A DNA stretch of 64,000 nt. Origin: Halictus rubicundus (taxonomy: Eukaryota > Arthropoda > Insecta > Hymenoptera > Halictidae). Shown in pieces: positions 53,325 through 64,000 of the stretch (positions are counted from its first letter, which is position 1; each line of letters opens with the position of its first letter). Under the pieces are notes generated by a model, which worked only from the letters and a program-made list of their open reading frames with translations, had not been told where the DNA came from and searched no databases. Location of the stretch: the NCBI RefSeq assembly GCF_050948215.1, contig NW_027488927.1:1-64000 (forward strand), in the 5' to 3' direction. The translations under genes were made by a program, and so were the position numbers.

Positions 53325-56320
53325 AGGATAGAGAACAGGATACGATAGGGGATAGGATAGGATAGAGGATAGGATAGGATAGAGGATAGGATGGGGGATT
53401 TGATAGGATAGAGGATAGGATAGTATAGAAGATAGGATAGGATAGAGGATAGGATAGGATAGAGGATAGGATAGGATAGAGGATAGATAGACGATAGGAT
53501 AGACGATAGGATAGGATAGAGGATAGGATAGTACAGAGGATAGGATAGGGGATTTGATAGGATACAGGACAGGATAGAATAGAGGATAGGATAGGATAGA
53601 GGATTGGATAGGATAGAGGATAGGATAGGATAGAGGATAGGATAGACGATAGGATAGGATAGAGGATAGGATAGGATAGAGGATAGGATAGGATAGAGGA
53701 TAGGATAGGATAGAGGATAGGATAGGATAGAGGATAGGATAGACGATAGGATAGGATAGAGGATAGGATAGGGGATTTGATAGGATAGAGGGTAGAATAG
53801 GACAGAAGATAGGATAGGATAGGGGATTTGATAGGATAGAGGGTAGAATAGGACAGAAGATAGGATAGGATAGAAGATAGGATAGGATAGGATAGGACAG
53901 AGGATAGGATAGGATAGAGGATAGGATAGACGATAGGATAGAATAGAGGATAGGATAGGATAGAGGATAGGATAGAGGATAGGATAGAGGATAGGATAGA
54001 GGATAGGATAGAGGATAGGATAGGATAGAGAATAGGATAGGATAGAGGATAGGATATGATAGGGGATAGGATAGGATAGAGCATAGGATAGGATAGAGGA
54101 TAGGATAGACGATAGGATAGGATAGAGGATAGGATAGGATAGAGGATAGGATATGATAGATGATAGGATAGGGGATTTGATAGGATAGAGGATAGGATAG
54201 GGGATTTGATAGGATAGGGGATTTGATAGGATAGAGGATAGGATAGGATAGAGGATAGGATAGACGATAGGATAGAATAGAGGATAGGATAGGATAGAGG
54301 ATAGGATAGAGGATAGGATAGAGGATAGGATAGAGGATAGGATAGAGGATAGGATAGAGGATAGGATAGAGAATAGGATAGGATAGAGAATAGGATAGAC
54401 GATAGGATAGGATAGACGATAGGATAGGATAGAGGATAGGATAGGGGATTTGATAGGATAGGGGATTTGATAGGATAGAGGATAGGATTGGATAGAGGAT
54501 AGGATAGGATAGAGGATGTTATAGGATAGAGGATATGATAGGATAGAGGATAGGCTAGGATCGAGGATTGGATAGGTTAGAGGATAGATGATAGGATAGG
54601 ATAGAGGATTGGATAGGATACAGGATAGGATAGGATAGAGGATAGGATAGGGGATTTGATAGGATAGAGGATAGGATAGGATAAAAGATAGGATAGAATA
54701 GAGGATAGGATAGGATAGAGGATAGGATAGGATAGAGGATAGGATAGACGATAGGATAGGATAGAGGATAGGATAGGATAGAGGATAGGATAGTATAGAG
54801 GATAGGATAGGATAGAGGATAGGATAGGGGATTTGATCGGATAGAGGATTGGATAGGATACAGGAAAGGATAGGATTGATGATAGATGATAGGATAGGAT
54901 AGAGGATTGGATAGGATACAGGATAGGATAGGATAGAGGATATGATAGGGGATTTGATAGGATAGAGGATATTATAGGATAGAGAATAGGATAGAGGATA
55001 GGATAGGATAGAGGACAGGATAGGATAGAGGATAGGATAGGATAGAGGATTGGATAGGATACAGGAAAGGATAGGATTGATGATAGATGATAGGATATGA
55101 TAGAGGATAGGATAGGATAGAGGATAGGATAGGATAGAGGATAGGATAGGATAGAGGATAGGATAGGATAGAGGATAGGATAGGATAGAGGATAGGATAG
55201 ACGATAGGATAGGATAGAGGATAGGATAGGATAGAGGATAGGATAGGATAGAGGAAAGGATATGATAGAGGATAGGATAGGATAGAGGATAGGATAGGAT
55301 AGAGGATAGGATAGGATAGGATAGAGGATAGGATAGGATAGAGGATTGGATAGGATACAGGAAAGGATAGGATAGAGGATAGGATAGGGGATTTGATAGG
55401 ATAGAGGATAGGATAGGATAGAAGATAGGATAGGATAGAGGATAGGATAGGATAGAGGATAGGATAGGATAGAGGATAGGATAGGATAGACGATAGGATA
55501 GACGATAGGATAGGATAGAGGATAGGATAGGATAGACGATAGGATAGGATAGAGGATAGGATAGGGGATTTGATAGGATACAGGATAGGATAGAGGATAG
55601 GATAGGATAGAGGATAGGATAGGATAGAGGATAGAATAGAGGATAGGATAGGATAGAGGATAGGATAGAGGATAGGATAGAGGATAGGATAGAGGATAGG
55701 ATAGACGATAGGATAGAATAGAGGATAGGATAGGATAGAGGATATTATAGGATAGAGGATATGATAGGATAGAGGATAGGATAGGATAGAAGATAGGATA
55801 GGATAGAGGATAGGATAGGATAGGATAGAGGATAGGATAGGACAGAGGATAGGATAGGATAGAGGATAGGATAGACGATAGGATAGAATAGAGGATAGGA
55901 TAGGATAGAGGATAGGATAGAGGAAAGGATAGAGGATAGGATAGAGGATAGGATAGAGGATAGGATAGGATAGAGAATAGGATAGGATAGAGGATAGGAT
56001 ATGATAGGGGATAGGATAGGATAGAGCATAGGATAGGATAGAGGATAGGATAGACGATAGGATAGGATAGAGGATAGGATAGGATAGAGGATAGGATAGG
56101 ATAGAGGATAGGATAGGATAGAGGATAGGATAGGGGATTTGATAGGATAGGGGATTTGATAGGATAGAGGATAGGATAGGATAGAGGATAGGATAGGACA
56201 GAGGATAGGATAGGGGATTTGATAGGATAGAGGATAGGATAGGATAGAAGATGGGATAGGATAGAGGATAGGATAGGATAGAGGATAGGATAGGATAGAG
56301 GATAGGATAGGATAGAGGAT
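53325..56320. repeat. ~3.4-kb duplication, first copy
   Basis: GAGAACAGGA at 53331 and 56744 (offset 3413), GATGTTATAGG at 54517 and 57936 (3419), and GAGCATAGG near 54079/57524 (3445) and 56029/59421 (3392). The drifting offset shows several small unit gains and losses since duplication. Confidence 0.8.
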
Positions 56321-56737
56321 AGGATAGACGACAGGATAGGATAGAGGATAGGATAGGATAGAGGATAGGATAGACGATAGGATAGGATAGAGGATAGGAT
56401 AGGATAGTGGATAGGATAGGATAGAGGATAGGATAGGATAGAGAATAGGATAGAGGATAGGATAGGATAGACAATAGGATAGAGGATAGGATAGGATTGA
56501 AGATAGGATAGAATAGAGGATAGTATAGGATAGAGGAAAGGATAGGATAGAGGATAGGATAGAGGATAGGATAGAGGATTGGATATTATATGGGATATTA
56601 TAGGATAGAGGATAGGATACGATAGAGGATAGGATACGATAGAGCATAGGATAGAGGATAGGATAGGATAGAGGATAGGATAGGATAGGATAGAGAATAG
56701 GATAGAGGATAGGATAGAGGATAGGATAGGGGATTGG

Positions 56738-59710
56738 ATAGGATAGAGAACAGGATACGATAGGGGATAGGATAGGATAGAGGATAGGATAGGATAGAGG
56801 ATAGGATAGGGGATTTGATAGGATAGAGGATAGGATAGTATAGAAGATAGGATAGGATAGAGGATAGGATAGGATAGAGGATAGGATAGGATAGAGGATA
56901 GGATAGGATAGAGGATAGGATAGACGATAGGATAGACGATAGGATAGGATAGAGGATAGGATAGTACAGAGGATAGGATGGGGGATTTGATAGGATACAG
57001 GACAGGATAGAATAGAGGATAGGATAGGATAGAGGATTGGATAGGATAGAGGATAGGATAGGATAGAGGATAGGATAGACGATAGGATAGGATAGAGGAT
57101 AGGATAGGATAGAGGATAGGATAGGATAGAGGATAGGATAGGATAGAGGATAGGATAGGATAGAGGATAGGATAGACGATAGGATAGGATAGAGGATAGG
57201 ATAGGGGATTTGATAGGATAGAGGGTAGAATAGGACAGAAGATAGGATAGGATAGGGGATTTGATAGGGGATTTGATAGGATAGAGGGTAGAATAGGACA
57301 GAAGATAGGATAGGATAGAAGATAGGATAGGATAGGATAGAGGATAGGATAGGACAGAGGATAGGATAGGATAGAGGATAGGATAGACGATAGGACAGAA
57401 TAGAGGATAGGATAGGATAGAGGATAGGATAGAGGATAGGATAGAGGATAGGATAGAGGATAGGATAGGATAGAGAATAGGATAGGATAGAGGATAGGAT
57501 ATGATAGGGGATAGGATAGGATAGAGCATAGGATAGGATAGAGGATAGGATAGACGATAGGATAGGATAGAGGATAGGATAGGATAGAGGATAGGATATG
57601 ATAGATGATAGGATAGGGGATTTGATAGGATAGAGGATAGGATAGGGGATTTGATAGGATAGGGGATTTTATAGGATAGAGGATAGGATAGGATAGAGGA
57701 TAGGATAGACGATAGGATAGAATAGAGGATAGGATAGGATAGAGGATAGGATAGAGGATAGGATAGAGGATAGGATAGAGGATAGGATAGAGAATAGGAT
57801 AGGATAGAGAATAGGATAGACGATAGGATAGGATAGACGATAGGATAGGATAGAGGATAGGATAGGGGATTTGATAGGATAGGGGATTTGATAGGATAGA
57901 GGATAGGATTGGATAGAGGATAGGATAGGATAGAGGATGTTATAGGATAGAGGATATGATAGGATAGAGGATAGGCTAGGATCGAGGATTGGATAGGTTA
58001 GAGGATAGATGATAGGATAGGATAGAGGATTGGATAGGATACAGGATAGGATAGGATAGAGGATAGGATAGGGGATTTGATAGGATAGAGGATAGGATAG
58101 GATAAAAGATAGGATAGAATAGAGGATAGGATAGGATAGAGGATAGGATAGGATAGAGGATAGGATAGACGATAGGATAGGATAGAGGATAGGATAGGAT
58201 AGAGGATAGTATAGTATAGAGGATAGGATAGGATAGAGGATAGGATAGGGGATTTGATCGGATAGAGGATTGGATAGGATACAGGAAAGGATAGGATTGA
58301 TGATAGATGATAGGATAGGATAGAGGATTGGATAGGATACAGGATAGGATAGGATAGAGGATATGATAGGGGATTTGATAGGATAGAGGATATTATAGGA
58401 TAGAGAATAGGATAGAGGATAGGATAGGATAGAGGACAGGATAGGATAGAGGATAGGATAGGATAGAGGATTGGATAGGATACAGGAAAGGATAGGATTG
58501 ATGATAGATGATAGGATATGATAGAGGATAGGATAGGATAGAGGATAGGATAGGATAGAGGATAGGATAGGATAGAGGATAGGATAGGATAGAGGATAGG
58601 ATAGGATAGAGGATAGGATAGACGATAGGATAGGATAGAGGATAGGATAGGATAGAGGATAGGATAGGATAGCGGAAAGGATATGATAGAGGATAGGATA
58701 GGATAGAGGATAGGATAGGATAGAGGATAGGATAGGATAGGATAGAGGATAGGATAGGATAGAGGATTGGATAGGATACAGGAAAGGATAGGATAGAGGA
58801 TAGGATAGGGGATTTGATAGGATAGAGGATAGGATAGGATAGAAGATAGGATAGGATAGAGGATAGGATAGGATAGAGGATAGGATAGGATAGAGGATAG
58901 GATAGGATAGACGATAGGATAGACGATAGGATAGGATAGAGGATAGGATAGGATAGACGATAGGATAGGATAGAGGATAGGATAGGGGATTTGATAGGAT
59001 ACAGGATAGGATAGAGGATAGGATAGGATAGAGGATAGGATAGGATAGAGGATAGAATAGAGGATAGGATAGGATAGAGGATAGGATAGAGGATAGGATA
59101 GACGATAGGATAGAATAGAGGATAGGATAGGATAGAGGATATTATAGGATAGAGGATATGATAGGATAGAGGATAGGATAGGATAGAAGATAGGATAGGA
59201 TAGAGGATAGGATAGGATAGGATAGGGGATAGGATAGGACAGAGGATAGGATAGGATAGAGGATAGGATAGACGATAGGATAGAATAGAGGATAGGATAG
59301 GATAGAGGATAGGATAGAGGAAAGGATAGAGGATAGGATAGAGGATAGGATAGAGGATAGGATAGGATAGAGAATAGGATAGGATAGAGGATAGGATATG
59401 ATAGGGGATAGGATAGGATAGAGCATAGGATAGGATAGAGGATAGGATAGACGATAGGATAGGATAGAGGATAGGATAGGATAGAGGATAGGATAGGATA
59501 GAGGATAGGATAGGATAGAGGATAGGATAGGGGATTTGATAGGATAGGGGATTTGATAGGATAGAGGATAGGATAGGATAGAGGATAGGATAGGACAGAG
59601 GATAGGATAGGGGATTTGATAGGATAGAGGATAGGATAGGATAGAAGATGGGATAGGATAGAGGATAGGATAGGATAGAGGATAGGATAGGATAGAGGAT
59701 AGGATAGGAT
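56738..59710. repeat. ~3.4-kb duplication, second copy
   Basis: Second copy of the 53.3-56.3 kb block. It is separated from the first by about 0.4 kb of irregular satellite holding GGATATTATATGGG near 56.58 kb. That motif also occurs near 60.84 kb. Confidence 0.8.
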
Positions 59711-62394
59711 AGAGGATAGGATAGGATAGATGATAGGATAGGATAGAGGATAGGATAGGATAGAGGATAGGATAGGATAGAGGATAGGATAGACGATAGG
59801 ATAGACGATAGGATAGGATAGAGGATAGAGGATAGGATAGAGGATAGGATATGATAGAGGATAGGATAGGATAGAGGATACGATATCTTAGGCGGTAGGA
59901 TAGGATAGAGGATAGGATAGGGGATTGGATAGGATAGAGAACAGGATACGATAGGGGATAGGATAGGATAGAGGATAGGATAGGATAGAGGATAGGATAG
60001 GGGATTTGATAGGATAGAGGATAGGATAGGATAGAAGATAGGATAGGATAGAGGATAGGATAGGATAGAGGATAGGATAGGATAGAGGATAGGATAGACG
60101 ATAGGATAGGATAGAGGATAGGATAGGATAGAGGATAGGATAGGATAGGATAGAGGATAGGATAGGATAGAGGATAGGATAGACGATAGGATAGGATAGA
60201 GGATAGGATAGGATAGAGGATAGGATAGGGGATTTGATAGGATAGAGGGTAGAATAGGACAGAAGATAGGATAGGATAGAGGATAGGATAGAGGATTGGA
60301 TAGAGGATAGGATAGGATAGAGGATAGGATAGGATAGAGGATAGGATAGGATAGGATAGAGGATAGGATAGGATAGAGGATAGGATAGGATAGAGGATAG
60401 GATAGGATAGAGGATTGGATAGGATACAGGATAGGATAGGATAGAGGATAGGATAGGGGATTTGATAGGATAGGATAGAGGATAGGATAGGGGATTTGAT
60501 AGGATAGAGGATAGGATAGGATAAAAGATAGGATAGAATAGAGGATAGGATAGGATAGGATAGAGGATAGGATAGGATAAAGGATTGGACAGGATACAGT
60601 AAAGGATAGGATTGATGATAGATGATAGGATAGGATAGAGGATTGGATAGGATACAGGATAGGATAGGATAGAGGATAGGATAGGGGATTTGATAGGATA
60701 GAGGCTAGGATAGGATAGAAGATAGGATAGGATAGAGGATAGGATAGGATAGAGGATAGGATAGGATAGAGGATAGGATAGGATAGAGGATAGGATAGGA
60801 TAGCGGATAGGATAGAGGATAGGATAGAGGATTGGATATTATATGGGATATTATAGGATAGAGGCTGGATTCGATAGAGGATAGGATACGATAGAGTATA
60901 GGATAGAGGATAGGATAGGATAGAGAGTAGGATAGAGTATAGGATTGAATAGAGGATAGGATAGGATAGAGGATAGGATAGGATAGAGGATAGGATAGGA
61001 TAGAGGATAGGATAGGATAGAGGATAGGATAGGATAGAGGATAGGATAGGATAGAGGATAGGATAGGATAGAGGATAGGATAGGATAGAGGATAGGATAG
61101 GGTAGAGGATTGGATAGAGGATAGGATAGGATAGAGGATATTATAGGATAGAGGATATGATAGGATAGAGGATAGGATAGGATAGAGGATAGGATAGGGG
61201 ATTTGATAGGATAGAGGATAGGATGGGATAGAAGATAGGATAGGATAGAAGATAGGATAGGATAGAGGATAGGATAGGATAGAGGATAGGATAGGATAGA
61301 GGATAGGATAGACGATAGGATAGACGATAGGATAGGATAGAGGATAGGATAGTACAGATAATAGGATAGGGGATTTGATAGGATACAGGACAGGATAGAA
61401 TAGAGGATAGGATAGGATAGAGGATTGGATAGGATAGAGGATAGGATAGGATAGAGGATACGATAGACGATAGGATAGGATAGAGGATAGGATAGGATAG
61501 AGGATAGGATAGGATAGGATAGAGGATAGGATAGGATAGAGGATAGGATAGACGATAGGATAGGATAGAGGATAGGATAGGATAGAGGATAGGATAGGAT
61601 AGAGGATAGGATAGGATAGAGGATAGGATAGAGGATAGGATAGGATAGAGGATAGGATAGGATAGAGGATAGGATAGGATAGAGGATAGGATAGGATAGA
61701 GGATAGGATAGGATAGAGGATAGGATAGGATAGAGGATAGGATAGGATAGGATAGAGGATAGGATAGGATAGGATAGAGGATAGGATAGGATAGAGGATT
61801 GGATAGGATACAGTAAAGGATAGGATTGATGATAGATGATAGGATTGGATAGAGGATTGGTTAGGATACAGGATAGGATAGGATAGAGGATAGGATAGGG
61901 GATTTGATAGGATAGAGGATAGGATAGGATAGAAGATGGGATAGGATAGAGGATAGGATAGGATAGAGGATAGGATAGGATAGAGTATAGGATAGGATAG
62001 ACGATAGGATAGACGATAGGATTGGATAGAGGATAGGATAGGATAGACGATAGGATAGGATAGAGGATAGGATAGGGGATTTGATAGGATACAGGATAGG
62101 ATAGAGGATAGGATAGGATAGAGGATAGGATAGGATAGAGGATAGGATAGGATAGAGGATAGGATAGGATAGAGGATAGGATAGGATAGAGGATAGGATA
62201 GGATAGAGGATACGATAGACGATAGGATAGGATAGAGGATAGGATAGGATAGAGGATAGGATAGACGATAGGATAGAATAGAGGATAGGATAGGATAGAG
62301 GATATTATAGGATAGAGGATATGGTAGGATAGAGGATAGGATAGGATAGAAGATAGGATAGGATAGAGGATAGGATAGGATAGGATAGAGGATA

Positions 62395-63780
62395 GGATAG
62401 GACAGAGGATAGGATAGTATAGAGGATAGGATAGACGATAGGATAGAATAGAGGATAGGATAGGATAGAGGATAGGATAGAGGATAGGATAGAGGATAGG
62501 ATAGAGGATAGGATAGGATAGAGAATAGGATAGGATAGAGGATAGGATATGATAGGGGATAGGATAGGATAGAGCATAGGATAGGATAGGGGATAGGATA
62601 GACGATAGGATAGGATAGAGGATAGGATAGGATAGAGGATAGGATAGGATAGAGGATAGGATAGGGGATTTGATAGGATAGGGGATTTGATAGGATAGAG
62701 GATAGGATAGGATAGTGGATAGGATAGGATAGAGGATAGGATAGGATAGAGGATAGGATAGGATAGAGGATAGGATAGACGATAGGATAGGATAGAGGAT
62801 AGGATAGGATAGAGGATAGGATAGGGGATTTGATAGGATAGAGGGTAGAATAGGACAGAAGATAGGATAGGATAGAGGATAGGATAGAGGATTGGATATT
62901 ATACAGGATAGGATAGGATAGAGGATATGATAGGGGATTTGATAGGATAGAGGATATTATAGGATAGAGAATAGGATAGAGGATAGGATAGGATAGAGGA
63001 CAGGATAGGATAGAGGATAGGATAGGATAGAGGATAGGATAGGATAGAGGATAGGATAGACGATAGGATAGGATAGAGGATAGGATAGGATAGAGGATAG
63101 GATAGGATAGAGGATAGGATAGGATAGGATAGAGGATAGGATAGGATAGTATAGAGGATAGGATAGACGATAGGATAGAATAGAGGATAGGATAGGATAG
63201 AGGATAGGATAGAGGATAGGATAGAGGATAGGATAGAGGATAGGATAGGATAGAGAATAGGATAGGATAGAGGATAGGATATGATAGGGGATAGGATAGG
63301 ATAGAGCATAGGATAGGATAGGGGATAGGATAGACGATAGGATAGGATAGAGGATAGGATAGGATAGAGGATAGGATAGGATAGAGGATAGGATAGGGGA
63401 TTTGATAGGATAGGGGATTTGATAGGATAGAGGATAGGATAGGATAGTGGATAGGATAGGATAGAGGATAGGATAGGATAGAGGATAGGATAGGATAGAG
63501 GATAGGATAGACGATAGGATAGGATAGAGGATAGGATAGGATAGAGGATAGGATAGGGGATTTGATAGGATAGAGGGTAGAATAGGACAGAAGATAGGAT
63601 AGGATAGAGGATAGGATAGAGGATTGGATATTATACAGGATAGGATAGGATAGAGGATATGATAGGGGATTTGATAGGATAGAGGATATTATAGGATAGA
63701 GAATAGGATAGAGGATAGGATAGGATAGAGGACAGGATAGGATAGAGGATAGGATAGGATAGAGGATAGGATAGGATAGA
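62395..63780. repeat. 732-bp tandem repeat, two copies plus start of a third
   Basis: GATTGGATATTATACAGG at about 62890 and 63622 and GAGCATAGG near 62572 and 63304 both give 732 bp. The segment after 63.62 kb begins a third copy and then departs near 63.8 kb. Confidence 0.8.
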
Positions 63781-64000
63781 GGATAGGATAGACGATAGGA
63801 TAGGATAGAGGATAGGATAGGATAGAGGATAGGATAGGATAGAGGATAGGATAGGATAGGATAGAGGATAGGATAGGATAGGATAGAGGATAGGATAGGA
63901 TAGAGGATTGGATAGGATACAGTAAAGGATAGGATTGATGATAGATGATAGGATAGGATAGAGGATTGGTTAGGATACAGGATAGGATAGGATAGAGGAT

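Larger units (their letters stand above)
39509..64000. repeat. GGATA / 17-bp satellite array, right part
   Basis: Same satellite as left of the retrotransposon, in the same orientation and phase class, resuming directly after the poly(A) tail. Apart from duplication blocks listed separately it holds nothing else: no gene, RNA gene or second transposon was seen. Variants rich in GATTGGATAGGATACAGG and GATTGATGATAGATG become more common from about 51.9 kb onward, so this end is a somewhat different subfamily mix from the first 13 kb. The array runs off the window edge. Confidence 0.97.

Noticed and set aside
48418..54084. 1888-codon minus-strand open frame, and the many shorter ones over the array, as protein genes
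   Set aside because: They only translate the satellite into a 17-residue hydrophobic repeat, are open in every minus-strand frame, and start at chance CAT variants (GAGCATAGG).
1..64000. Human satellite II/III (GGAAT) or a true TTAGG telomere
   Set aside because: The unit is GGATA, not GGAAT, and TTAGG is found only as isolated single copies in variants.

Overview
The window is about 95% simple satellite DNA, interrupted once by a GC-rich, 5'-truncated non-LTR retrotransposon. I found no host protein-coding gene, tRNA, rRNA or CRISPR array. The likely source is heterochromatin (subtelomeric, pericentromeric or sex-chromosome) of an animal, most likely an arthropod. That inference rests on the R1-clade retrotransposon, a clade best known from arthropods, and on the pentamer, which rotates to ATAGG, one base from the canonical insect telomere repeat TTAGG.

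Satellite (1-36569 and 39509-64000). The core unit is GGATA. The commonest longer unit is the 17-mer GAGGATAGGATAGGATA (three GGATA plus GA); 12-bp and 22-bp forms have one pentamer fewer or more. Recurrent variants (GGGGATTTGATAGG, GACGATAGG, GACGACAGG, GGACAGAGG, GAGCATAGG, GATATTATAGG) act as landmarks. They show that the array grew by many overlapping segmental and tandem duplications. The clearest are a ~5.9-kb tandem pair with a partial third copy (20.7-26.55, 26.6-32.14, 32.7-34.95 kb), a ~3.19-kb tandem pair (41.47-44.66, 44.66-47.84 kb), a ~3.4-kb pair (53.3-56.3, 56.7-59.7 kb), a 732-bp tandem near the right end, and a set of 0.4-2.8-kb duplications in the first 13 kb. The minus strand (TATCC-rich) has almost no stop codons, so it shows very long open frames of a 17-residue hydrophobic peptide repeat. 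I regard these as artefacts.

Retrotransposon (36570-39508, + strand). The remnant holds 836 codons of ORF2 without an internal stop: linker, complete reverse transcriptase with its FADD-type box as YADD, thumb, and a C-terminal C-x2-C-x8-H-x4-C zinc knuckle. A ~410-nt structured 3'UTR and a 16-nt poly(A) tail follow. ORF1, the endonuclease and the 5'UTR are missing. Related uninterrupted copies in the same array supply the empty site and indicate a 6-7-bp target-site duplication. TRAS and SART, R1-clade elements of insects, insert into telomeric TTAGG repeats, so this may be a related element using a telomere-like ATAGG satellite. The 3'UTR can form several strong stems, one closing exactly at the poly(A) start and mutually exclusive with an upstream hairpin.

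All comparisons were made by eye; duplication boundaries are good to tens of bases and a few landmark offsets are exact.
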